The position numbers were made by a program, and so were the translations under genes. 64,000 bases of DNA from Niastella yeongjuensis (GTDB lineage Bacteria > Bacteroidota > Bacteroidia > Chitinophagales > Chitinophagaceae): positions 62,001 to 126,000 of the forward strand of contig NZ_FOCZ01000003.1 of assembly GCF_900110245.1 (NCBI RefSeq), written 5' to 3'. Shown here piece after piece: positions 26,446 to 33,897 of this stretch. Below the pieces are notes generated by a model. The model saw only the letters and a list, made by a program, of their open reading frames with translations, was not told where the DNA came from and did no database searches. How positions within the stretch are numbered: the stretch's first letter is position 1; each line of letters starts with the position of its first letter.

Positions 26446-27087
26446 CAAGGGTTTGTGTAAAACGGTCTGACGTGTTGGACAGTCGAATTGGGATGACCCC
26501 AATAGCTGGATAGATGAATTAGGCCTCACCTGTAAAAGGCCAAAGAGCTTCTGACCGGACACGATGTTGAAGTTAGTTCTTTTGCAGAGACGAAGAAGGT
26601 TTTAAAAGAAGCATTCCTCAACGCAAGAAAAGTAAGGGGCGCAGGAAAGCCTTCAGGGGACGTTCCTTTTTTTCTTTTGTAAAAGGGCGTAAATGTATCG
26701 GGAACTCATGTGAGTTTAGGTTTGCATAATTCTATAAACAGCTGCAATGACTTGCATCTACATACTGCCATGCTACGCGAAATTAGGACGTTTCTGACCG
26801 ATTTCCCTACACTTAGACAGTACAATATATACAAAAAACTAAGATAATGCTATGGATTACATCCATTTAATTCAATTTTGGCCCTGTTCAGCAGACAGAA
26901 TGCGTCTACGCCAGTAGATTAAAATAATCAGTACTGTTCGATAACACGAACAAAGGATATCTCATTTTTTATAATAAATGAGATCATCCAATCAAGCTGT
27001 TTTAAAGCCAGGTATCGGTGGTGGTCGCTTTCCATTCAATCAATTGTTCACCGTCAAACAGGTGCTTCTTCAGAACCTGGTCTCATG
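26446..27087. other. Gene-poor interval with possible decayed coding traces
   Basis: No intact gene is seen. On the minus strand 27002-27085 reads as 26 codons ending KHLFDGEQLIEWKATTTDTW-Leu-stop, which looks like the tail of a lost protein. On the plus strand 26540-26690 is open and protein-like (KAKELLTGHDVEVSSFAETK) but has no start. A hairpin ATCTCATTT/AAATGAGAT lies near 26960-26985. All are weak observations. Confidence 0.3.
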
Positions 27088-27154
27088 CAATCATATTAGC
27101 CAAAAGTGTTAAATCCGCCAGGAAAGAGTTCGAAATCTGTACGTTAGGGTACAC
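27088..27154 (+). repeat. Dispersed hairpin element, copy A
   Basis: Begins CAATCATATTAGCCAAAAG and ends with GAGTTCGAAATC followed by the hairpin TGTAC-GTTAGG-GTACA (27138-27153). Related copies are at 50577, 54392 and 55678. A terminator hairpin follows directly at 27157. Confidence 0.65.
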
Positions 27155-27156
27155 TT

Positions 27157-27184
27157 AAGCAGGTTTAAAAAGCTGCTTTTTTTA
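27157..27184 (+). terminator. Terminator following dispersed element A
   Basis: AAGCAG (27157-27162) pairs with CTGCTT (27173-27178), followed by a T run. From 27168 on it forms the right copy of the direct repeat that starts in the tRNA-Lys terminator. Confidence 0.7.
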
Positions 27185-27191
27185 TTGTCAA
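27168..27191. repeat. Direct repeat, right copy (23/24 identical to 25145-25168)
   Basis: The right-hand partner of the tRNA-Lys-proximal repeat; the single difference is C for G before the T run. Both copies share the ATTGTCAA tail beyond the terminator, which a chance similarity of terminators would not require. Confidence 0.7.
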
Positions 27192-27273
27192 AAGCGTATA
27201 AGTGATGTGATAATTTAGATAATTATGAAAGCCGGAGTACATTGTCGTTAAGCTTTCTTGTGTATGTAACAGG

Positions 27274-27837
27274 TTACGATTTTCTCACATACTTCGTAAG
27301 AATCACAATCGTTTGCTCATTGATTTTTCCTTCTATCTGTTCGGTATTATCAGGCACCAGTCGGATCTTGCGTACAATGGTTCCTTTTGGCGCCGTGAAA
27401 TTAGTGCCTCTTACATTCAGGTTTTGTGTAAGCACCACCGTATCGCCATTTACCAACTCGGTTCCATTGCTATCTTTATGCGCCTCTTTGGTCTGAAAGG
27501 GATACAAGGCCCAGTTCACTACTGCTTCATCCAGTTCCACCGATGACATTATCTCATTGGCCCATTCTTTTTCTTTGTAACTGTACATGATTCGATAACT
27601 CAATGCCTGTACACTTGGTTCATTATTCCAGATACTGCCGGACAAACACTGCCAATGACTATCGGCATTTTGTTGATCCAAAGCTGCTAAACAGGTGTTG
27701 CATAGCGCTACTTCATTTTCTATTGCGTCGTTGTTTTTTGGATTTACAGCATACGCTACAGCAGCAGGTTCTACAGTACATAGCTCACAAGAGCCCTGAC
27801 TTCTTTCTTGTAATTTTCCGGTAATCGAACTATTCAT
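27274..27837 (-). CDS. PhnA-domain zinc-ribbon protein
   Basis: A 187-residue cytosolic protein. An N-terminal zinc ribbon with CELC and, 30 residues on, CNTC is followed by the PhnA/YjdM C-terminal domain: KDSNGTELVNGDTVVLTQNL and KGTIVRKIRLV. Despite its name the family has no proven role in phosphonate use. The start at 27837 (MNSSITGKLQER) is chosen because the promoter at 27868-27898 lies upstream of it, while an alternative start at 27897 would sit inside the promoter. Monocistronic. Confidence 0.85.
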   Translation of the reverse strand: MNSSITGKLQERSQGSCELCTVEPAAVAYAVNPKNNDAIENEVALCNTCLAALDQQNADSHWQCLSGSIWNNEPSVQALSYRIMYSYKEKEWANEIMSSVELDEAVVNWALYPFQTKEAHKDSNGTELVNGDTVVLTQNLNVRGTNFTAPKGTIVRKIRLVPDNTEQIEGKINEQTIVILTKYVRKS

Positions 27838-27867
27838 ATTTTTAAATAAAGAGGTTTCTGAAAGCAG

Positions 27868-27898
27868 CAAAACTACATAATTGGTCTTTGCTCCCAAA
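27868..27898 (-). promoter_or_regulatory. Promoter of the PhnA gene (TTTG-N19-TAGTTTTG)
   Basis: On the minus strand TTTG (27895-27898) is followed after exactly 19 nt by TAGTTTTG (27868-27875), a perfect match to the Bacteroidetes -33/-7 consensus and spacing. The start codon lies 30 bp downstream. Confidence 0.8.
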
Positions 27899-27991
27899 CG
27901 TTTCTACTTATTAAGCATTCCATATTTTAAAAATTGACAAAAGTCACTTTTTGGAGTGACAATGTTAACCTCCCAGGGTTGGTAAACAAGG

Positions 27992-27999
27992 TAATTTTG
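27992..27999 (+). promoter_or_regulatory. Putative -7 element (TAATTTTG) of the first methyltransferase-like gene
   Basis: TAATTTTG matches TAnnTTTG only 5 bp before the ATG at 28005, so the transcript would be nearly leaderless. There is no clear -33 box. Confidence 0.4.
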
Positions 28000-28004
28000 T
28001 ACAT

Positions 28005-28616
28005 ATGCATTCTGCACAGGCTTACCCTACCACGATAGATTATTGGTTTAGAAATGATTCCCATTTAAACAAATTATACCCTGAATCTATTCAATTGTTG
28101 GCCGCAAGGCATTGGACGCCTTTAAATATTATCCAGTTAGTGGTGCCCTTTCTTGTAACACATCCAGGAATTAAGGTATTGTACATTGGAAGTGGCGTAG
28201 GGAAGTTTTGTGTGGCAGGGGCCTATTATAAACCGTATGCTTCATTTTATGGCGTTGAGCAACGCAAAGACCTTGTAGATCATGCTGAAAAAGCCAGGGA
28301 TATTCTTAAGTTGCAAAATGTTCATTTTATCCATTCCAATATTGTTGATCTGGACTTCAAACAATATCACCATTTTTATTTCTTTAACTCGTTTTATGAA
28401 AACCTGATGGATAAGGATAAAATCGACGAGAACATAACCTATTCAACATATTTATTCAATTATTATCATAACCAGTTGTATAAAAAACTCAAAGGTATGC
28501 CAGCAGGTACCAGGGTCGCCACCTTTCATTGTATTGATGATAGAATGCCCCCGGATTATCATTTGGTAGATTCAAAAATTGGTATACTATTAAAATTCTG
28601 GATAAAGGTATTGTAA
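28005..28616 (+). CDS. Class I SAM-methyltransferase-like protein, paralogue 1 (altered motif I)
   Basis: A 203-residue protein with a Rossmann-type SAM-binding core: VLYIGSGVGKFC (motif I), then FYGVEQRKDLVDHA (motif II region with the acidic residue) and VHFIHSN. In motif I the usual aspartate before IGSG is Tyr, whereas the paralogue at 29549 keeps VLDIGSG, so this copy may bind SAM poorly. The post-motif segment HFYFFNSFYENL resembles DOT1-like enzymes. No substrate can be named. It starts a set with DUF983, a lipoyl-domain protein and the paralogue. Confidence 0.65.
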   Translation: MHSAQAYPTTIDYWFRNDSHLNKLYPESIQLLAARHWTPLNIIQLVVPFLVTHPGIKVLYIGSGVGKFCVAGAYYKPYASFYGVEQRKDLVDHAEKARDILKLQNVHFIHSNIVDLDFKQYHHFYFFNSFYENLMDKDKIDENITYSTYLFNYYHNQLYKKLKGMPAGTRVATFHCIDDRMPPDYHLVDSKIGILLKFWIKVL

Positions 28617-28635
28617 TATTAAAACAGCTAAGAAT

Positions 28636-29076
28636 ATGTGTGCTGAAAAAAAAGATCAAAAGCCTGGTTATATATGGAGCCTCCTGCATCATAAATGTGC
28701 GCGCTGCAGAGCAGGAAATATGTTTCAAACAAAGAATGCTTACAGACTGAAATATTTATTGAAAATGTATGATAAATGTCCTGTTTGTGATCAGCGCATG
28801 GAAATTGAAGTAGGTTTTTATTATGGTACAGGGTATGTTAGTTATGCTTTAACAGTGGCATTTTCTGTAACTACATTCGTTGCCTGGTGGGTATTGATTG
28901 GAATGTCAGTGCATGATAACAGATTTTTTTGGTGGCTGGGATTAAATATAACGCTCCTCGTGATGCTTCAACCATTTTTAATGCGGTTGTCCAGGGCAAT
29001 ATGGTTATCGTTCTTTGTGCGTTATAATGCAAACTGGCAGGCAGAAAAGGAAAACACTTCTGCTCCTGAATTGTAA
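28636..29076 (+). CDS. DUF983 membrane protein
   Basis: A 146-residue protein with an N-terminal zinc-ribbon-like part (HHKCARCRAGNMF and later KCPVCDQRM, two CxxC pairs), the family motif EVGFYYGTGYVSYAL, and two transmembrane helices (about 72-93 and 100-120). DUF983 proteins are small inner-membrane proteins of unknown function. It lies 20 bp behind the first methyltransferase-like gene and 26 bp before the next coding region, in the same direction, so co-transcription is likely. Confidence 0.85.
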   Translation: MCAEKKDQKPGYIWSLLHHKCARCRAGNMFQTKNAYRLKYLLKMYDKCPVCDQRMEIEVGFYYGTGYVSYALTVAFSVTTFVAWWVLIGMSVHDNRFFWWLGLNITLLVMLQPFLMRLSRAIWLSFFVRYNANWQAEKENTSAPEL

Positions 29077-29102
29077 TTACATAACGATAGTAATCCCATA
29101 AT

Positions 29103-29487
29103 ATGGAAGCTCCGAATACAATAAAGAGAAATTTATATTATACCAACGACCATGAATGGATAGATTTCCAGGGAGTTGTCGCATACGTTGGTGTTTGTCG
29201 TTTTAAGTTGTCAGGATTTAAGGAAATTCATAAGATTGGAATTTAGGGAGATATCTGGTATGACAAAACAGGGAGAGGTGATCTGCAGTATTCATTTCGA
29301 CGATTACCAAATTCAGGTTCATATGCCCGTAGATGGGAAAATTATCAGCATAAACGATTTATTAAGGACAAAAGAAAAAGATGTATTGCTTCAACAACCT
29401 GAGAATAATGGCTGGATTGTTTTAGTAGTGCCCAGCCGTATGTATGATAAAGCTGGCCTGTTATCATTGGAAAATTATAAAAAATGA
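29103..29487 (+). pseudogene. GcvH-like lipoyl-domain protein, frameshifted
   Basis: From ATG 29103 the frame reads LYYTNDHEWIDFQGVVAYVG...FKLSGFKEIHKIG, a GcvH-type N-terminus, and hits TAG at 29244. One frame over, EFREISG, GEVICSIHFDDYQIQVHMPVDGKI and the rest of the domain continue to 29487. Removing one G of the GG at 29238-29239 joins the two perfectly (KIEFREISG). Where GcvH carries the lipoylated lysine (8 residues before PVxG), this protein has Asp and no nearby Lys, so even an intact version could not be lipoylated there. It is a recent frameshift or a sequencing slip in a two-G run. Confidence 0.7.
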
Positions 29488-29548
29488 CAGGTAAAGCATT
29501 AACTGAAAAATAAACTCAATTAACAAAACACCAGGCCCTTTACATTTT

Positions 29549-30157
29549 ATGAAGCTCATAGTTAAAATACCGCTTCGTTTGGAAAACTGGTTTTGCACCG
29601 ATGCGGCATTACATAAATTGTATCCTGAACCGATAAGATCATTAGCCCGCATGCATTGGTCGCCGTTATATATTACTCAAAAGGTCGTTTCTTATCTGAC
29701 ACCGGGCAATACCATAAAAGTGTTGGATATTGGAAGCGGCGTAGGTAAATTTTGTCTGGCCGGCGCGTATTATAAACCAACAGTTTCCTTTTATGGAGTT
29801 GAACAACGAAAAAATCTGATAGCATATGCAGAAGCTGCCCGAATAAAAATGGGTTTTCAAAATGTACATTTCATTCATGGAAATTTCACACAGGTGGATC
29901 TTAACGAATTCGATCATTTTTACTTCTACAATGCTTTTTTTGAGAATCTGGATGGCACCGAAAAAATAGACAACGAGCTTGCTTATTCGAATGAATTATA
30001 CAACTATTACAGCATTTACCTGTATAATCAATTGGATAAAATGCCTATTGGAACCAGGGTGGCAACTTATTGTAGTTGGGGTGATGAGATACCACCATGT
30101 TATCAATTGGCAGAATCGCATTTTGATAATTTATTAAAGTTTTGGATAAAAATGTAG
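29549..30157 (+). CDS. Class I SAM-methyltransferase-like protein, paralogue 2
   Basis: A 202-residue homologue of the 28005 gene, similar along its whole length (HKLYPEPIRSLA, GSGVGKFCLAGAYYKP, FYGVEQRKNLI, GTRVATY, LLKFWIK). It keeps the canonical motif I VLDIGSGVGKFC. The DHFYFYNAFFENL segment after strand 4 is again DOT1-like. The two copies bracket DUF983 and the GcvH-like gene, so a local duplication is likely. Cytosolic; target unknown. Confidence 0.7.
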   Translation: MKLIVKIPLRLENWFCTDAALHKLYPEPIRSLARMHWSPLYITQKVVSYLTPGNTIKVLDIGSGVGKFCLAGAYYKPTVSFYGVEQRKNLIAYAEAARIKMGFQNVHFIHGNFTQVDLNEFDHFYFYNAFFENLDGTEKIDNELAYSNELYNYYSIYLYNQLDKMPIGTRVATYCSWGDEIPPCYQLAESHFDNLLKFWIKM

Positions 30158-30288
30158 ACCCTATGATGGCTCGTTTATAACTCCTACCCCCATAGTCTGG
30201 AAGGGCTGCCGTGAGCATGTAATAAACCCCTAAAACAACTGGCACAGCTCTCCAGGCTTATTTAGTTTTCGATGAATATTAAAAGAAA

Positions 30289-30453
30289 ATGAATAACCCA
30301 AACAACTTTAATAATGAGAAAATAACAGGGATAATCCTGGATGTTTTTTTCAGCATATTGATAGCTATGCCATTTCTCCTTATTGACTATAGGGCGACAT
30401 TATCTGTAGGCGCTATTTGTATGGTAATATTGTTATCACGAAGATTATTATAG
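30289..30453 (+). CDS. Small membrane protein, 54 aa
   Basis: ATG 30289 to TAG 30451-30453 encodes 54 residues: a polar Asn-rich head (MNNPNNFNNEKITG), a hydrophobic helix (IILDVFFSILIAMPFLLI), a short polar turn with DYRA, and a second helix ending in RR. The composition is that of a genuine small membrane protein; it is followed 18 bp later by the next small gene. No family recognised. Confidence 0.45.
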   Translation: MNNPNNFNNEKITGIILDVFFSILIAMPFLLIDYRATLSVGAICMVILLSRRLL

Positions 30454-30471
30454 ATTCCATAAAAGCCGAAA

Positions 30472-30774
30472 ATGAAAAATGAAACAAAGGAGGACTTTAG
30501 GAAAACGCTTCCTTTCACAAAAGCAGTTTTAGAAACTTTACAGGATAAAGGATTCCAATATGTGCAGGTCAAAGGGTTTACTTCCGACAAAAGATTGGAC
30601 TATATGGAACCCCGCTACCTGGTGTTGATACCCATTAAGACGCTCCCGGAGGCCCCGGACTCCATAGAGATATATGAACCAATTAACAGCCAATTGTTGC
30701 AGGAATGGGCTGCTCATCCGCACACCGGTATGCAAGTATTTATCTCTTTCAATAAAAACAAATCAATAGAATAA
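30472..30774 (+). CDS. Hypothetical protein, 100 aa
   Basis: A soluble, mixed alpha/beta protein with KAVLETLQDKGFQYVQVKGF near the N-terminus and an MEPRYLVLIPIK strand; no signal peptide or helix. It sits between a 54-aa membrane protein and the SulP transporter (28 bp to its GTG), all plus strand, so it is probably co-transcribed with the transporter. No family recognised. Confidence 0.6.
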   Translation: MKNETKEDFRKTLPFTKAVLETLQDKGFQYVQVKGFTSDKRLDYMEPRYLVLIPIKTLPEAPDSIEIYEPINSQLLQEWAAHPHTGMQVFISFNKNKSIE

Positions 30775-30802
30775 GGTATAACAATTTCTTTATAAAAAAT
30801 AG

Positions 30803-32314
30803 GTGAAACGAACCTTAAAATATTACAGGATCATGTGGTTGCGGCACGATTTCGCAGCCGGACTTTCTGTTTTCCTGGTAGCGCTGCCGCTGTGCCTGGG
30901 CATCGCACTGGCTTCCGGAGCGCCATTGTATGCAGGGCTTTTATCCGGAATGATTGGAGGTATTATCGTTGCAGCCATCAGCGCATCATCTCTCGCTGTA
31001 TCGGGTCCCGCAGCCGGATTGACAACCCTGGTAGCAGCTAATATTATTATGTTGGGAAACTATCAGGTTTTCCTGCTGGCAGTTATAATTGCAGGAGCAT
31101 TCCAGATATTGTTGGGGTTACTAAAATTGGGGGCAATTGCCAATTACTTTCCATCGGCTGTGATCAAAGGGATGTTGGCCGCAATTGGCATAATACTGAT
31201 TGCAAAACAAATTCCATTGGCCCTGGGATATGACAGACCTGACTTTTGGACAACCGGTTTATTAAACCTGTTCTCATCAGGAAATATAACAGCGTTCAGT
31301 CATCATATAAATAATGCCTCATTGATAATTTTCGTGGTTTCCCTGGTGTTACTGGGGCTGCTGCGACAATCTTTTGCAAAAAAGCTCCACTTCATACCTG
31401 CACCGTTATTGGTAGCTGGGCTGGGTATTTTGTTGGCATTTCCATTAAAAAAGACGCAACTGGTAAACATTCCTACCGATATATTTTCAAGCATTTCATT
31501 TCCTGAATTTAACCAGCTTTTTTCAGATATGCAGATCTGGAAAGGAGGTTTGATTATAGGGTTACTGGCTACATTAGAGACCCTTTTGTGTATCGAAGCG
31601 ATCGATAAACTGGACAGACATAATCGAATCACACCCTTGAACAGGGAATTGATCGCTCAGGGTATTGGCAATATGGCTTGTGGCATAATGGGGGCCATCC
31701 CATTAACCGCAGTAGTTGTTCGCGGAGCTGCCAATGTGGATGCGGGCGCCAGAACAAAGATGTCCGCAATCACTCATGGAGTATTGTTGCTGCTGGCGGT
31801 AGTACTGATCCCTTTTGTATTGAACCGGATTCCCTATGCCTCTCTTTCCGCCATTCTGCTTAATACCGGGTATAACCTTACCCAACCTAAACTGTATAAA
31901 AATGTGTTTAGCCTGGGTTGGAAACAATTCCTGCCGTTTATACTGACCATTGTAATGATACTGGTAACCGATCTCTTGATTGGCGTCAGCATTGGGTTAT
32001 TGCTTTCTGTATATTTTATTATTCAGAATAATTTCAGGGCGGAATATAAAGTCACCAGAACGGTTATACATGGATTTGAAACAGAATTGATCAAATTGAA
32101 CAGCAACGTAACTTTTCTAAACAAGGTAAAGCTTAAAAAAGCACTAGATGAGGTTCCGGAGCACAGTATTTTAACTATTGATGCCAGCAACTGCAATTTC
32201 ATAGATTACGATATCCTTGAAATAATCAGCGAATTTGAGAATAAGGCGAAAGACAGGCATATAACGTTAAATACCATTGGTATTGAAAAAGTTAATGTTA
32301 CTGCGATACATTAA
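30803..32314 (+). CDS. SulP-family anion transporter with C-terminal STAS-like domain
   Basis: A 503-residue membrane protein. The SulP start is evident: DFAAGLSVFLVALPLCLGIALASGAP, followed by the SGPAAGLTTLV loop, about a dozen helices, and ITPLNRELIAQGIGNMACG. Residues about 415-503 form a reduced STAS domain (ILTIDASNCNFIDYDILEII). Members import sulfate or bicarbonate; the short loop and absence of a linked sulfate operon leave the substrate open. The start is a GTG at 30803; an ATG at 30833 would lose ten residues before the first conserved segment. Confidence 0.88.
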   Translation: MKRTLKYYRIMWLRHDFAAGLSVFLVALPLCLGIALASGAPLYAGLLSGMIGGIIVAAISASSLAVSGPAAGLTTLVAANIIMLGNYQVFLLAVIIAGAFQILLGLLKLGAIANYFPSAVIKGMLAAIGIILIAKQIPLALGYDRPDFWTTGLLNLFSSGNITAFSHHINNASLIIFVVSLVLLGLLRQSFAKKLHFIPAPLLVAGLGILLAFPLKKTQLVNIPTDIFSSISFPEFNQLFSDMQIWKGGLIIGLLATLETLLCIEAIDKLDRHNRITPLNRELIAQGIGNMACGIMGAIPLTAVVVRGAANVDAGARTKMSAITHGVLLLLAVVLIPFVLNRIPYASLSAILLNTGYNLTQPKLYKNVFSLGWKQFLPFILTIVMILVTDLLIGVSIGLLLSVYFIIQNNFRAEYKVTRTVIHGFETELIKLNSNVTFLNKVKLKKALDEVPEHSILTIDASNCNFIDYDILEIISEFENKAKDRHITLNTIGIEKVNVTAIH

Positions 32315-32348
32315 CTATTTTTAAGGATCAGGGTTACTCATAAAATGA

Positions 32349-32861
32349 TTAGTCCGAGTGGAGAAGATGTGAGATTTTCAGCTTTGTCCGCCGTTTGATC
32401 ATTGTCGCCCATTTTTTAATTGAGGAATAATCATTCTTATTTATTGACTCGTCTTTATACTCCAAGAACAAATTCGCGGCTTTAGCTTCAACTTCGTTAG
32501 CCAATGAGCTTCTTTTCATGCCTTTCTCTTTATAGTAATCGTCTTGGCCTGCATGTAAAAACTCCTCAAATATCGCTTCTTTACTTGCGCCATCATAAAA
32601 CAACTTTACTGTCTTTTGTGATGGATTGTAAGCTGCTTCGGATGAAAGGGATGTTTGATAGTATTGTTGAACTTTATAGGTCGTTTTAGAATAATATAAT
32701 CGGCTATATACTCGATTAAAAACCTGATTAGATTTTTGAAGTTGAATAAATGCCGTGTTGAACGCTTTATTATTTGCTTCATCAATAAACGATTTGTATT
32801 TACTATCGATTCCGCCGTTACCCTCAATTTTGTAAATTGATTTACAGTCCTTTAATTGCAT
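32349..32861 (-). CDS. Hypothetical protein with EExxH-type motif
   Basis: A 170-residue protein without signal peptide. The core YDGASKEAIFEEFLHAGQDDYY followed by LANEVEAKAANLFLEY has the pattern E-E-x-x-H-A-x-Q ... E-x-E-A-K. I associate this with the C-terminal predicted-peptidase domains of polymorphic (Rhs-type) toxins in Bacteroidota, but from memory of pattern only. It stands alone in an AT-rich stretch, with no immunity gene recognised next to it. It could be an orphan toxin module or an ordinary unknown protein. Confidence 0.55.
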   Translation of the reverse strand: MQLKDCKSIYKIEGNGGIDSKYKSFIDEANNKAFNTAFIQLQKSNQVFNRVYSRLYYSKTTYKVQQYYQTSLSSEAAYNPSQKTVKLFYDGASKEAIFEEFLHAGQDDYYKEKGMKRSSLANEVEAKAANLFLEYKDESINKNDYSSIKKWATMIKRRTKLKISHLLHSD

Positions 32862-32975
32862 TTTTAAATGTGAAAACTGTGGCCGAGATTTATTTGAATT
32901 TCTTAATAAACGCCAGTTTGTCTTATTTCAAAAAATGTTTGTGCCTTACGGAAAGATTGAAACCAAGTGTTCGAT

Positions 32976-33179
32976 CTACTTATTAGGTTCGTGCTCACTA
33001 TCACTAGCATATCTTTTCTGCGTTTTATAAGTTTTTGCAATGACATAAAGGAAATCTAATATTATCTCAGCGATTTCCCTGTTAACATGAATTCCATTCT
33101 GGCCTAATACTTTCATAGCTCGATCTATTGAAACTTTTTTGATTGAAAAATTTCTCGAATTTTCATGAAGCTGGTTCAT
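32976..33179 (-). CDS. Small conserved-type helical protein, 67 aa
   Basis: A 67-residue helical protein. The core KKVSIDRAMKVLGQNGIHVNREIAEIILDFLYVIAKTY resembles a small Bacteroidetes family often found on plasmids and in mobile regions (pattern: AIxILxKxGxxVxxEEAExILDFLYxLA). It would support the accessory nature of this stretch. Function unknown; no partner gene. Confidence 0.55.
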   Translation of the reverse strand: MNQLHENSRNFSIKKVSIDRAMKVLGQNGIHVNREIAEIILDFLYVIAKTYKTQKRYASDSEHEPNK

Positions 33180-33236
33180 GCTATTGTTATTTGATTTGAA
33201 GAATTATTAATGAAGTAGAACCGAAAAAGCAAGGAA

Positions 33237-33452
33237 ATGCTGACCCGCATTCGAAACCTTCCTCAATACAATCAAATTCCTATTGTTATTTATACTGGCA
33301 TCTTTGAGCCAGTTCATCTTGAAGAAGCGAATGAATTGGGAGCCACATTTTACTTAAGGAAACCTTTCAACTTTTTGGATCTATGCCAGAAATTGAAATA
33401 TTTCTTTTCATTAGATTGGCGAGATACAAAGTCCCCCTGCAGACAGATATAG
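33237..33452 (+). pseudogene. Response-regulator receiver-domain fragment
   Basis: The 71 codons correspond to the second half of a CheY-like receiver domain: IPIVIYTG (strand 4), EEANELGATFYLRKPFNFLDL (strand 5 with the conserved Lys-Pro). The phospho-acceptor half is missing upstream, where only stops occur, and no output domain follows. A leftover of a lost regulator rather than a working gene. Confidence 0.55.
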
Positions 33453-33474
33453 AATAACAATATTCTCAACAAAA

Positions 33475-33510
33475 TTTGGAGTGAATTATAATTATCGTAA
33501 TATTGCGATA
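33475..33510 (+). promoter_or_regulatory. arsR promoter overlapped by an ArsR operator
   Basis: TTTG (33475-33478), 19 nt, TAATATTG (33498-33505). The operator TATCGTAATATTGCGATA (33493-33510) is a palindrome with one mismatched pair and covers the -7 box. Almost the same palindrome is repeated at 33861-33878. Repression by ArsR at this site would block RNA polymerase directly. Confidence 0.75.
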
Positions 33511-33513
33511 GAT

Positions 33514-33843
33514 ATGGGACTTACAAAAACTGAAATTTTCACAGATAAGCAGAATAAGCTGGCGCAGATGATGAAGGCATTGGCTCATCCGGCCCGTATT
33601 GCCATCATTCAGAGTTTGATTAAGGCAGAAGCCTGTGTTTGTGGTGACCTGGTTGATGAACTGGGACTTGCCCAGGCGACTATTTCTCAACATTTGAAAG
33701 AACTAAAAAACGCTGGCTTAATTCAAGGAACTATTGAGGGGACAAGTGTTTGTTATTGTATAGATCCTAAAGTTTGGAAACAATACAAAGAGGCATTTGA
33801 TACTTTCTTTGTTGCTTATAAAAATAAGGATAACTGCTGTTAA
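33514..33843 (+). CDS. arsR: ArsR-family arsenite-responsive repressor
   Basis: A 109-residue winged-helix repressor. The arsenite site CVC is at Cys41-Cys43 in the recognition region (AEACVCGDLVDELGLAQATISQHLKEL), and further thiols are present in VCYC (Cys80, Cys82) and the C-terminal DNCC. The start is set at ATG 33514 because an in-frame GTG at 33481 lies between the -33 and -7 boxes of the promoter; the message is thus nearly leaderless. It represses its own operon and probably arsM through two matching operators. Confidence 0.88.
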   Translation: MGLTKTEIFTDKQNKLAQMMKALAHPARIAIIQSLIKAEACVCGDLVDELGLAQATISQHLKELKNAGLIQGTIEGTSVCYCIDPKVWKQYKEAFDTFFVAYKNKDNCC

Positions 33844-33860
33844 AATTTTTTGCTTGCATC

Positions 33861-33878
33861 TATCGCAATATTGCAATA
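33861..33878 (+). promoter_or_regulatory. Second ArsR operator, upstream of arsM
   Basis: TATCGCAATATTGCAATA repeats the arsR operator with one mismatched pair, 20 bp before the arsM ATG. A second control point between arsR and arsM suggests that arsM can be transcribed separately under ArsR control. Confidence 0.75.
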
Positions 33879-33897
33879 AAACAATAAAGCGCTTTTT

